IMG/VR virus record: IMGVR_UViG_3300025632_000059
Location: 1-28,550 of that record
Length of the DNA stretch: 28,550 bases
Source of the DNA: a virus
Strand: one strand, 5' to 3'
Below the pieces are notes generated by a model, which was given only the letters and a program-made list of their open reading frames with translations, did not search any database and was not told the DNA's origin. Shown one piece after another: positions 1 to 10,500 of this stretch; within the stretch, counting starts at the first letter, position 1; each line of letters starts with the position of its first letter. Position numbers and translations under genes: made by a program.

Positions 1-1
1 C

Positions 2-412
2 AATAGTATTACCGAGGGAGAGGCAAACCTAGAAGCTTTCATTGCAGAGCAGGCGGTGTCAGAGCATCTTAAGCAGAGGATTGAAGACACCTACGATTAC
101 GATTTGTTTTGGGCACCACATGGCCACGTCCTTACAGCTGACATCAAGACCAAGCGAAGAACTAAGCTGCCGTCTCCCTACTTCGATTGCCACATTGCAG
201 ACACTAGCCTGCATCAAGAATGCGATACATACATCTTCGCATCCATAGTCAAGACGGATAAGAAATTCAGAGTTTGGGCATTGGGTTGGATAACCAAGAA
301 GGATTTCCTCGGCAAAGCCAAACGTGTACGCAAGGGAGACAGAGACGGAGACTTTGTTGAGCACGTTGACGCTTACAAATGCAAGGTGTCAGAGCTCTGG
401 CGAATGCCATAA
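2..412 (+). CDS. PD-(D/E)XK nuclease-like protein, 5' truncated
   Basis: The reading frame is open from base 2, so the N-terminus lies off the left edge; an internal GTG at 56 is not needed as a start. Seen: an acidic patch (YDYDLFW) followed about 13 residues later by ADIKTKRR, giving a D...D-x-K pattern (DIK encoded at 140-148), then a hydrophobic strand (YIFASIV) and a WALGWITKKDF segment. This order (acidic residue, D/E-x-K, strand, 'GWIT' strand-helix) is typical of PD-(D/E)XK restriction-like or resolvase-like nucleases in phages. The inferred role is DNA cleavage in replication, recombination or packaging. It is the only plus-strand gene and ends just before a terminator, so it probably belongs to the replication arm. 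The fold call is moderate, and the substrate is unknown. Confidence 0.7.
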   Translation, partial: NSITEGEANLEAFIAEQAVSEHLKQRIEDTYDYDLFWAPHGHVLTADIKTKRRTKLPSPYFDCHIADTSLHQECDTYIFASIVKTDKKFRVWALGWITKKDFLGKAKRVRKGDRDGDFVEHVDAYKCKVSELWRMP

Positions 413-472
413 AGATGTATATTGCATTGCGTTACGCCGGATAGTGCATAGCGAATTTTGGTTACCTTTCAG

Positions 473-500
473 ACCCCTGCTCTTCGGAGCGGGGGTTTTT
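473..500 (+). terminator. Rho-independent terminator
   Basis: A 10-bp stem (473-482 pairing with 487-496, one G-T wobble) closed by a TTCG tetraloop at 483-486 is followed by a T-run at 496-500. The T-run is on the plus strand, so it terminates the rightward nuclease-like gene. The minus strand has no U-tract on its exit side, so termination of the converging late transcript here would be less efficient or would happen elsewhere. Confidence 0.88.
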
Positions 501-501
501 G

Positions 502-633
502 TTAGCCACTACAGGACTCGCAGTCCTCAGGGCTTTCGATGTTGCAAGTGATTTCCCCCGATTCAATCTTGTCTTCTGACTCTTTAAGTTTCTTTGGGTC
601 AAGGAAGCTGATATCAAATTCTTCTTCTCTCAT
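502..633 (-). CDS. Small acidic protein, 43 aa, end of lysis operon
   Basis: ATG at 633 to TAA at 502-504. Its ATG overlaps the TGA of the holin-like gene in an ATGA arrangement (630-633), which argues for a real, translationally coupled gene. The product is acidic, starting MREEEFDISFLDP. It has three cysteines near the C-terminus (CNIESPEDCESCSG) and no membrane segment or lipobox, so it does not look like a spanin. No family recognised. Being last in the lysis cassette, it could modulate holin timing or be unrelated to lysis; nothing in the sequence decides this. Confidence 0.7.
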   Translation of the reverse strand: MREEEFDISFLDPKKLKESEDKIESGEITCNIESPEDCESCSG

Positions 634-1073
634 TTTGCTCTAGATTTTTCAATGGTTCGTCCTGCAAAGTAAGCACCAAATGATGTAAGCATAAGTATCT
701 CAAGGAGAGACACGTAGCTGTCTTTCACGTTGAAAGGAAGGTTGTCCATAGAGTCTAACACCATGGTCATTACAAACATTACCATCAAAGCAATAAGCGT
801 TACTGGCCTAATGTACTTAGCTAGCTTCACGTCGCTACCCATGTCAGCCTTCCAACGCTCAGTCACGTTGTTCTGGTAGGCAATCTCTGCGTCAACCTTT
901 GCCCTGACTTCTTCTGGGTCTATGTCAGGGTATTCCCTGTCAATCAAGTTCTTCACCATGCCGAGTGCCCCGCTATCTGGAAGCAAGTCTCCCACGGTGT
1001 CGAGTACATTGGGTGCAGCCTTGGCAAGCCACTTACCTAGTCCGGTGTCTTTGATTTTCTTTTTATCAGCCAT
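630..1073 (-). CDS. Holin-like protein, related to the GTA 3TM holin family
   Basis: 147 aa from the ATG at 1073 (MADKKK); a second ATG directly upstream at 1076 is equally possible. The frame is open to 1280, but that extension overlaps the upstream gene deeply and reads as non-coding. The N-terminal half is soluble and charged. A basic stretch and IRP motif (AKYIRPVTL, about residues 85-93) introduces a membrane helix at about 88-107, and a second spans about 119-137, ending GAYFAGRTIEK. The layout (acidic D/E-rich middle, IRP before TM1, GRTIEK tail) resembles the GTA holin 3TM family (PF11351) found in phages and gene transfer agents. It would permeabilise the inner membrane for lysis. 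It overlaps the DUF5675 gene upstream and the 43-aa gene downstream. The family call is from memory. Confidence 0.78.
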   Translation of the reverse strand: MADKKKIKDTGLGKWLAKAAPNVLDTVGDLLPDSGALGMVKNLIDREYPDIDPEEVRAKVDAEIAYQNNVTERWKADMGSDVKLAKYIRPVTLIALMVMFVMTMVLDSMDNLPFNVKDSYVSLLEILMLTSFGAYFAGRTIEKSRAK

Positions 1074-1536
1074 CATAATCAGTGTATGTGATTGTACATT
1101 CCTCACACTCCAGTGCCGCTGCAATGGGAGGGTAAACTCTTTTGTATGCTGCGGTCGAGCCACCGACAAATCCAGTGGACGCGATGTTCTCCGTCTGGGT
1201 ATTGCCAAGCAAGAGGCACCCACTAGTATCGTCCTCATCGTTGCCGCAATGAATAAGGATGTGCTTGAAGTTAGGTACATCTAATACCTCAAGCATTCCC
1301 TTGTGCATTTCACCAAACCTTTTAGTGTATCTGTCGTGGTATCCACCCCAAGTCTTCAGCCTTAGCTTGTATGTTCCCGCAGGGATTCGGGTCTCATGCA
1401 TGACCTTCTCTTTTCTATCCTCGTCCTCAAGGGTGAAGCAAAGAAACTCACGGAACTCTGTCCCGTTGCTCACATCAAACAACAGCCCCAGCGTGTCCCG
1501 CTCTTGGCTGCTAAACCTCATTACTTCTAGTTTCAT
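1066..1536 (-). CDS. DUF5675 family protein, candidate cell-wall lysis enzyme
   Basis: 156 aa. The ATG at 1536 overlaps the TGA of the giant virion gene (ATGA), implying coupled translation. The motifs of DUF5675 (PF18925) are visible: FTLEDE (residues 34-39), RIPAGTYKLRL (50-60), a VPNF turn (87-90) and the signature IHCGNDEDDTSGCLLLG (95-111), with H96 and C107. The H...(S/T)xGC pattern resembles the catalytic site of L,D-transpeptidase (YkuD-like) folds; that functional parallel is inference. DUF5675 genes often sit in phage genomes near holins. Here the gene lies between the last virion gene and a holin-like gene, and no classical lysozyme or amidase was seen, so it is the best endolysin candidate in the window. 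A structural role is the main alternative. Confidence 0.82.
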   Translation of the reverse strand: MKLEVMRFSSQERDTLGLLFDVSNGTEFREFLCFTLEDEDRKEKVMHETRIPAGTYKLRLKTWGGYHDRYTKRFGEMHKGMLEVLDVPNFKHILIHCGNDEDDTSGCLLLGNTQTENIASTGFVGGSTAAYKRVYPPIAAALECEECTITYTDYDG

Positions 1537-4500
1537 TCTTCTACGGATTCTATGTACTGCTCCTCAACATAGAACGAAGGTCTGACGATGGCCAGATAAG
1601 AGTCAATGAATGTCTTGAACTTTTCAAACTCTTGCGGCTCCATGTCTTGACTCTTCCCTCTGAGGTAGGCGTAGTAATCTCTAGCGTTCTTAAGTTGCTT
1701 AGGTAGCTTTCGAGCCTCTCTGATGTATGACTTGTAGTCCTCTGGGTATTCATCCTTCATCACCTGCTCCGCCACCAATGGCTTGACAGAAGAGCGGAAG
1801 CTGTCAGCGGCACGCTTCTTATCAAACACAGATTCTTTGTCTTCGATGACTTTCATGATTCTCTCCTCACCTATGACCTCTCCCTCAAGGTTGTTGCCAT
1901 ACTTTTCTGCAATTACCTCATACGCAGCGAGTGCCTCCTCGTTGGACAACCTCCTGTCTTTTGGTAGGTCATCCATTTCACGGACAAGAACATCAATCTC
2001 TTTACTAGACAGCCCAAACATCTGACCAGCAAACAAAAATGTCTTCATGTAGTAGTGTAACTCCATTGCCTCTTTGTCTTCTGGTCTAACGAAGTACTCC
2101 GTCCCGTTGCTCGACACCACGCGGTTCGGTGGTAGCGCAAGGTTTTCCGCAACCGTTCTAGCATCGTCAAGGAAGTCTCCATACGGGCCAAGGAATCTAG
2201 TGAACCCTTGAGTTACATCCTTCGGGGCAGACTTGTAGTACATCGGAGCACCCTTGCTTAGCCTTGTCCATCTTTCGTATCCATCATCATCACCTAAATC
2301 AAAATCACCTTCCATCATTACATCGTAGGGATAGAAGAGGAACATGTTTAAAGCACCCTTGACTTGATTGTCAAAGATTCCCATTGGCGGGAGCGGATTC
2401 GCATCGACAACCACCTGAGATAAAATGTCTCTCCATCTCGAATCTTTTGGCATCTCCTCTTCGTCGTCGTCGATAAACATACTGGAGATTGCAGGAATCA
2501 AAACCTTTCCGATGTAAGCAAAAAGAGTAAGCTCAGCAGCGTGCCCAAGCATAGCAATACCACCCTCTTTTTTAGCTTGCGCATCACCCTTGTAGATTCT
2601 CATTGCATCCGACGAGATGCTTCGCTTCTTGTTTACGGCGAATCTTGAGAACGGAAGAAGAATGTTTTGTGCGAGGTAGGCAATGATAGATTTCACACCT
2701 TTCTCCTGCATGTATAAATCAGCCGCCTCTCTTGGAGTAGATGCCGCTTGGTCTTTGTTCACCATTGCGTCAGCATAACTCAATGCTGTAGAGTTGGGGG
2801 TAACAGCTTCCGCGTCCCAGTCAATCTGGTCAAAGCTTTCAACGACACCTTCGGTAATTAAGGCATCACCATAGAACGTAAACCACGATGCTACAGCCGC
2901 AACCTTGTCAGTGCCCTTAAGGTTCTTCAAGCTTATATCACTCATAGTCCTGACAATCTTTTGAAGGTTGCCTTCATCAAGGCTCATCCTCCCTGTGTAT
3001 GGGTCGATGTTACCTGCCTCGTAGTCCCTCTGGAATACAGGAGAGTTTTGAAGTAGTTTGTACCTACCGTCATCAAGAGCAAGCTTAGCGTCTTTGCCCG
3101 CTAGAGTCTTCAAGGAGAAGTAAACCATCTCCGATAAGGTTGTAAGCAGATATGGGATAGATTGAATTGGGTTCTTAGTCTGAAACATGACCGACGTAAG
3201 GACTGTACTCTGCTTCAGAGTTTGAATACCGAAGCTACCGAATGCCCTTACGATGACCGCATTACGAAGCAGGTTGATAGGATTGATGAATCTAAAACCA
3301 ATAGCCTTGAATGTAGGCTGGAATACTGGAGGAACCTTACCAGTGTCTTGCTGCACATACAGCATGATTTTTCTCTCAAGCTCCATGCGAACTTTAGCAT
3401 TCGGGATGAAGGCTTTCATTGCGTCGCTGTTCAGGACATAGCTTGAACGGACAACTGAACCAACGGTGTTGGATAATATGATGTTGTCTCTCAGCGTCCT
3501 CTCGTTAACAGATAGAAAATCAAGACCGATTCTATTCTTACCCTTGAGTGAACGAGGATTTCTCTCGAAGCTACTTCCAGCCACCTTCTTGGTTTGAGAC
3601 AGTGAACTACTTGCTAATGCATCGTTCAATGAAATCCGTAGACTAAGCATGTCATCTACATCTCTTGAGCCTGTCTCTGGAATAACCTCAAATGCCGTAT
3701 AGTTATCCTCAACAACCAACTCCTTGCCAAGATATCTCTCGACGTAGTTTCTAAACGCTGGCATGAGGCTGGAGTGAATGTCCGACGTAAACTGAACCAT
3801 CTCCACTACGTCCTTACGTTCCGACTCAACCCGAGCAATCATTTCTGAAAGAGTTTCAGCCTGACCAAACATGTAATTGAATGCATCTTCAAACTCATCA
3901 ATCTCTTCATTAGAGAAAGACTGCTGCTCGGAGTAGTAATCAATCGTTCTACGCATAGAGTTTCGAAGCTCCAAGTACCAAGCCGCCTCAGCTTGGCCAC
4001 GCTCACCCTCAAACTCAGGCATCTGCTTAGCCATAGAGTACAGCTGCATAATAGCTCTGTCCATTCTGGTTGTTACGCTTCCCCCATCTTCGGTAATTCT
4101 GTTAATCTCATTCTCCAACAACTCAACCACCTGACTGTGAATGAAATCCGCATTAGCAAAGTCATTGGTTAGCTGTGCCAAACCGATAGCAACCCTAAGC
4201 TTTGCGAAGGTTATCCTGTCTGTTGGAATCACATTAGACAGATAGGAGTTTACAGTATCTAGCATGCCAAAGAACGCACCCTTTCTCGCTTTCAATCCCT
4301 TACGCCTTACAAGCTGTTCGAGCTTGCTAGGCATGTCGATATTCCCCTGAATCAAAGCGTGCATGTATCCGATGCCATATACCGAATCATTAATGAGGTA
4401 ATCGTCAAGCCTGTAATCAAGGTTGATGATGTGATGTCTCTTTAGTTTATTGAGCCTTGCTCTGAGCTTATCAAAGTCCAAGTCTGCCACGCTGTAGATA

Positions 4501-7500
4501 CCAAGGATGTCCGCAATTTGCGTATCCTCTAGGAGTTTCTCAATGTTGGCTACAATCCTTGGTAGTAACACGTCATTAATAATGGCATCCTTCTGTAGCT
4601 CCTCTTTCGTTACAGCCTGTTCAGCCAGAATCTGAGTAATCAAATCAACATGAGCCGGGTTGCTCGCATTAAGGACAACAGTATCACCCGTATCTGGGTG
4701 TTGGATTGTTGGGTTGTCATCAATGAACTTAAGTATAGCTCTGCGGCTAGAAGACAATCTACTCCTCTCGTAATTCTGAACCAGCTTCTTATACTCCTCC
4801 TCTACGGTGGTGTTGTTCTTTGCTGCACGCAGCTGAGCGCGAGCCATGAAAACAGCCTGTCTACCCAGCTCCTCCATCGCTTGATAGTTGCTAAGCTTAT
4901 TGTACAAAATACCAGCCTCGGTCTTAGGGAAAGCAACACCAACATAGGCCTCAATCTCTGGCTCAAAGACAGCCTTGGCCTTGGACATTGAGCTGATGGT
5001 TGACATCAGTGTACTGACGAATCCTTCCAGCTCGTTCTGAGGAAGAAGTGCAGGGTTGATTGAGGCTAAACCGTTTGCAATCTTCGCGTAGGTAGTTACG
5101 TTTTTTGCTGCACCGCTTCTACCCTTTGGCCTAGCCATTCTTTTGATTCGCTTCTGCAACTTCTGAGCATGCTTGATGCCGTCTAGGTATCGCTGCATCT
5201 CAGCCTTAGAGTCTCTCTTATCAAAGATGACAGAGATTTTGTCGATGAAGGTTTGCATAGCCTCCATACCCTGCTCCTCAATCTTCTTTCCGCTGGTTTT
5301 GTGCGCCTGTCGGATGGCCTTAACCATTGCTGTAATTTGGGAGCGGGTGAAGGGAGTCTTTGAATCCTCTTTCATGCGCCCATCAATCAGTTCAATCGCC
5401 TTAGTCAAGAACTCATTAAAGGTCTTGGACTTATCCTTCAGTTGAGTGAGAGCTTTCTGTAAGTTCTTTGCCTTGGTTCCCATCTTTCGGGTCTCGGCTG
5501 CATTAGCGATAGCTACACGCATACCCTCTTTCTTCCCTTGAGAACGCCCCTGCTTATAGGCTACAGCTTTCTTGAACAGCATATCAGCCCCCTCCTTAGA
5601 AAGACCCATGTCCATCAAGGTCTTAATAACCTCAGGCTTGGCGTAAGCAAAAGCATCTAGCTGTTGAGATTCATCCAACCCTGTAACAGGATTCTTTCTG
5701 CGCTTATCTCTGGTGATGATAGGTGACGGGTATGCCTTATCAATCATTTGAGAAACCTTCTTCAGGAAGCTACCTTGAGCTTTAGATTCTGAGTCAACGA
5801 TAGCTTGAGCCTTGGGTCTAGTCTTACCAAAGCCATAAGCCGCCTGAAGCAATCCCATACTTCCCTTCCACCTGCCGTCAATAGCCTTGCGTTCGTTTGC
5901 ATCACTCCTTCGAACACCATCCTTCGTGGCATACTCACCGTCAGCAAGCTTGGCCTCCATGAAGTCCGCCCTACTGAGGCCTGTTTCGTTGTCAAGCATC
6001 ACATCGTTGACATGAGGTTTGTCTGCGAACAAGTGAATCTTTGGTGTCTTTTTATTTCCGCCAGCATTTCTCATGACCACGGCAGCAGGGAATGCCTCGT
6101 TGCCCGGCATCATGTCAACCTCAAGGTCTGAGTCAACCTCGATGGCGGCGTACACCACATCTTTAGGAACACCTTGAAGGTGACCCTCAATCATAGAGAG
6201 AACAAGTGTCCTCTTGAGCGTGCTTCCAACTTGGGATTTTGTAAGCTTGCTTACACCCGTAATTTCTTTTACTTTATCGAGAGACTTAGGGTTTTCTCTA
6301 ATCACAGACATGCGCCCGAGGTTAGCGAACAGCTTATCCATGTAAGCCCTCCTTAATTCAAAGGATGTGTTGTCAGTTCTGCGAAGACTTGCCTCCACAG
6401 CCGAACGAATGTCTGCTCTCTTTCCCTTGAACTTAACCTTCTCACCGTATCTACCTTCTTTCTTTGCTGGTAGTGCATCAATGATATCATTCAAAGAGTC
6501 TACGATAAGTTTGTCGATTTGATTTTGCGTAAGGATACCTTCCCCTACTAACCTATCCATGAGGTTAAGACCTGCCTCCATTGTGGTGATGTTACTCTTC
6601 ACCTTGTCGTCAGTTCCACTGACAAGCAAAACATGAACCTTACCGTCAGGAGACTTAGCCCTCATCTTGTTGACGGTATTCTTGAATGCGCTAGCGTCTC
6701 CCTTTTGTCCAAACGCCCATGTGTTCTTTGTTCGAACTGGATAAAACAATCCGCCTCCGCCTTCAGCTAAGACTTCTTCGTCAAGAAAAACAGTACCAAC
6801 AAGCATGTGGTCTGGAGATGATACTATCACCTGACTCTCATTCAGCACCTCATCAAACACGGCATTGTGAAGTACGACACTAGCACTCTCTTCAAACTCA
6901 CCATCTTCTACCGCGTATCTGTTTGAGATGCGACCAAATTTCTGAGCCTTGTTGCTGAAAGACACCTTGGTGTCCATGCCGTCTTGACCCGGAAGGATGT
7001 GCTGAAACTTAATCGGCACGCCGTCCTTAGTGACCATGCTAAATCGTTCGTCAGTTACAGGAACTTTTTCTACGTCTTTAGCAAGGACGAGAGCACCAAT
7101 CTGAATAACCTCAGATGCGCTTACAATAGGGTTGCCGTCCCTTTTGTCATAGAACCAGCTGTGACGGAAAGGGTTCATGCCCACCTGCACCCATCCCTCG
7201 TGCTTTCCTACAGGGTGGTCTGAGATGTTGTACTGGTCGCTATCCATGATGTCTACCGCACGTTGGCGGAGCTGCTGTGAATCGTGATTCCTCCAGTCGC
7301 CAAACATGCGGGCAATAGGACTCTTGCTTTTCTCTGTTGCAATTTGAAATGCGAACTTCGGCATGGCAAGGAACTCAACATCACTAATCAGTCCCGTTTG
7401 ACCATACCCAATAGAGCCCCCCATGTTTGGAGACCTCACGTCATTCGTAGAGCCTTGGTGAATGGAAACAACCCACACATCGTAACTGTCGTATGCAGGT

Positions 7501-10500
7501 ATGTCCAAACGAAGCGCAACATAGTACCCCTCAGGGATGGTCTTGTTTACGTCAATGATTCCAGCGTTTAGCTTATTAGATGTAAGGGCACTACCAACAT
7601 CTAGTATGCTTGGAACCTCGGGAACAGTGGGGAACGGAGTAATTGGTGACTCCCTCCTGATAATCTCAATGAACTGCTCTTGATTGATTTCTTGAGCAGC
7701 GTAGCTCTTGAGAGCCTCTACGACAATAGGCTTTCTTTTTTGACGTTGACTGTCCGGAAGCAAGAGTTCCTTCTTCCTTTCCTCAAGCTCAGTCTGGGTG
7801 AGGTTAGCCTTGGTGAGAAAGTCCTCTAGTCCGGGCTTGTTTTGAAGCTCTCTAACGAATGCCTGTGGCTTACCGTTGGCAAGACCTTCTGCATAGTTGA
7901 ATGCATCGTCGTATTCATCCATACGGATACCATCCCCAACCTTACCCTCACCCTTAACGAAGAACACAACGTCCGGCTTGTCTATTAGCGGTGAGTCAGC
8001 GTCATTCCAACCCTCTGGTGCAAACTCTTCATTGAAGTCAAGCCTAACGACTGGCCTCCATCCATTGTTCACGTAAAGACTCTCAAGCTTTGTAGCAAAA
8101 GCATCGTAGAACTTACCTCCCTCCCTTGCTCTGATGGCCTGAAGAGGTGCGCTGATTGCCCTTAACTGTGAGTCAGGGTTCTTAAACAACCCACCCATGT
8201 ATCCATCAGATTTAAGGTACGCCCCACCAAGCCCATCCCTAGTCATGAACAGCTTACCTCCGTCGTCTATGATTTTCTGTGCGTCCGCCTCCGATAGAGC
8301 ATCGACCTGAAGAACCATCTTCATCTTGAGCTCCTTCATTCTGTCCGTGGCTTCAGCCATAGAAGCAGCCCATCGACCCGCATCAGTAACCTCTTCTACA
8401 TCCCTGTTCCTAGCGTAGATACCTTGAGCCTTGGTATCCATATCCGCGAGCTCCACCATCATGGCGTTATACCCAGCACGAACAGCTGCATTACGCAAGT
8501 CTTCGGTAGCTGTTACCGCCTCTCCAGCCGCTAACTGACCAGTCATTTTTTGAATAGCTGTAACAAGGTCATCGAGCCTAGGGTCGGCTTCCGTCATGTC
8601 TACCTCAACACCCGGGATAGTATTTACGGCCTTAGCAACGAAGTCTTTGAACTGATTTACCAAACCTTTCTTTACCTCAATGCCCACATCTCCAGTTGTA
8701 ATGTCTCCAAGTAACTCAACTAAGAACTCCTCAGCAGTCATGGGGTCACCCTCCATCGCTTGAGCTTGCTTTGTCTTAACTCCTCTTTGACCAGCAAGGA
8801 AGTTGTTGTACTTCTTCCGCAGCTCTCCAGACAGTCCCTTGTACAAAGAGACTGACAGCTGTTGTACCGCATCCTCTCCTATAGACTCAAGAACAAGGTC
8901 GTGAAATGCCTCGTGGAAAGATGTGTTTTCCATGGCGGCTGGAGCATAGATGTGAATCTTACCCTTGCCTACCCACATTCCGCGACCAAGAGCTTCTCCC
9001 GTCGCGTTCATAAATGATGTGTCCGTCTTGTGAATTACAACGCCTTCGAACTTACCAGTCTTAGACAGTGCTTTGGCTACAGTTACGACATTCTTAAGGG
9101 CACGCTTCATACTCACCCCAGTGCTTAGCTTTTCAACTTGGTCAATCCTATTGAATGTTACTTCATTAATAGCATCAAGAACAGAGTCTGCGTTTTCTCC
9201 AGTAACGGTAGTAGATTCTGAGTCACCTTCGAACAGAGAGCCGTAGTCGTTGTAGTATCTGTCAATCTTAGAGATTCTACCGCTGACACGATTGAACTCT
9301 TTATTGATGTCAAGGTCGTACTCCATGCCAAGCTCCTTCTCAAGCTTGGTCCTCTCCTCAAGCAACGCAACCATCTCTGCTTTAAACCCATCTCTTGTCT
9401 CACCCTTTTCAGTTCTCTCAAACTGTAACCCCAGTTGGATAATCTTCTTCTGGATACCCGTCAACTGAGACCAAGCCTCGTTGTTGTTTTCATGTAGGTC
9501 TTCGTAGAACTTTCTTCTGTTCCGGTTTCGAGTAGCCCTGCCCATTACAGCTGCCTCCAACTTCCTACCAATCTCTTGTCTCGTGGCTTGGTCTGGAGCT
9601 GTATCGTATTCCTTAGTGAGCTTCTCGATTTGAATAGCGTCACGCACTGAAGGCAGCGATGTTACAGCCATAGCTCCCGCGTAGATAGCACCGGGAATTT
9701 GAGCCGTAACGGAAACACCACCACCAAGAGCGATACCACCGTACACCCCGTCCTTTACGTCAGCCATCATGTCATCAAAATCAAACTCCACGTTGGGGTT
9801 GAATGATGCACTTGTAATGTACTGAATGCCCGCAGTAACACCTTCGGTAACACCCTCCTCAATCATACCAATACCAGTTGCCTTTAGAAGACCCTTAACA
9901 AAGTTCTCCTTACCAACTTTAGAAAGCCTCCCTAATGCTCTTGAGCTAATGTTTGCAGCGACTAGGGCTGGCAACCCCTCGGCAACACCCATGATTGAGG
10001 TGTATGCGGACTTCTCCGCACCGCTCATTTCCTGAAACCACTCCTCGTCTCTTACGGCGTTGTACTGTGTGCCCATACCCATGGCACTGGTGGCGGTAAA
10101 CATACCTGCGGTCCGGCTTATTCTGACAATCTTCTTTGCCTGAGATACAGTCTTACCAGCAGCCATAAACTGTCTGGTCTTTGCAATTTGCTCAGCTCGA
10201 TTCAGCCCCTTGAGTGAGGTTCTAAGCTGCGAAAGTCCTGTGCTTCTTGATGCTGCCCCTCTAGTGAGTACCCCCGCAACGATTGCGCCACCCATCATAG
10301 GAACAGATTCACCCCCCATTCTGAGGTAATCATTAATCAAGTCGTCAAGCTCTCCATCATCTCCCTTAAGAGACAATACCTTGTCTGTTTTCGCTGCAAG
10401 TCTTTCTAACGAAATAGGAAGTTCCTTTGCAATTTCTTCAGCCTGCGCACTCCCCTCTTCACCGGCACGAATCGCCCATTGTGTGAACCAGTTGTCGTCC

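Noticed and set aside
59-364. Minus-strand 101-codon frame opposite the nuclease-like gene
   Set aside because: Antisense to a frame with a clear nuclease-like pattern, no upstream signals and no family resemblance.
1074-1280. N-terminal extension of the holin-like gene
   Set aside because: It lies entirely within the DUF5675 gene in another frame, and its sequence (MYLTSSTSLF...) is low-quality compared with the MADKKK start.
9749-9793. FDFDD motif in the giant protein as a crAss-type RNA polymerase active site
   Set aside because: The crAss-type site needs a DxDxD arrangement within a double-psi barrel; here it is DFDD next to Gly-rich hydrophobic segments, and no other polymerase motifs were seen.
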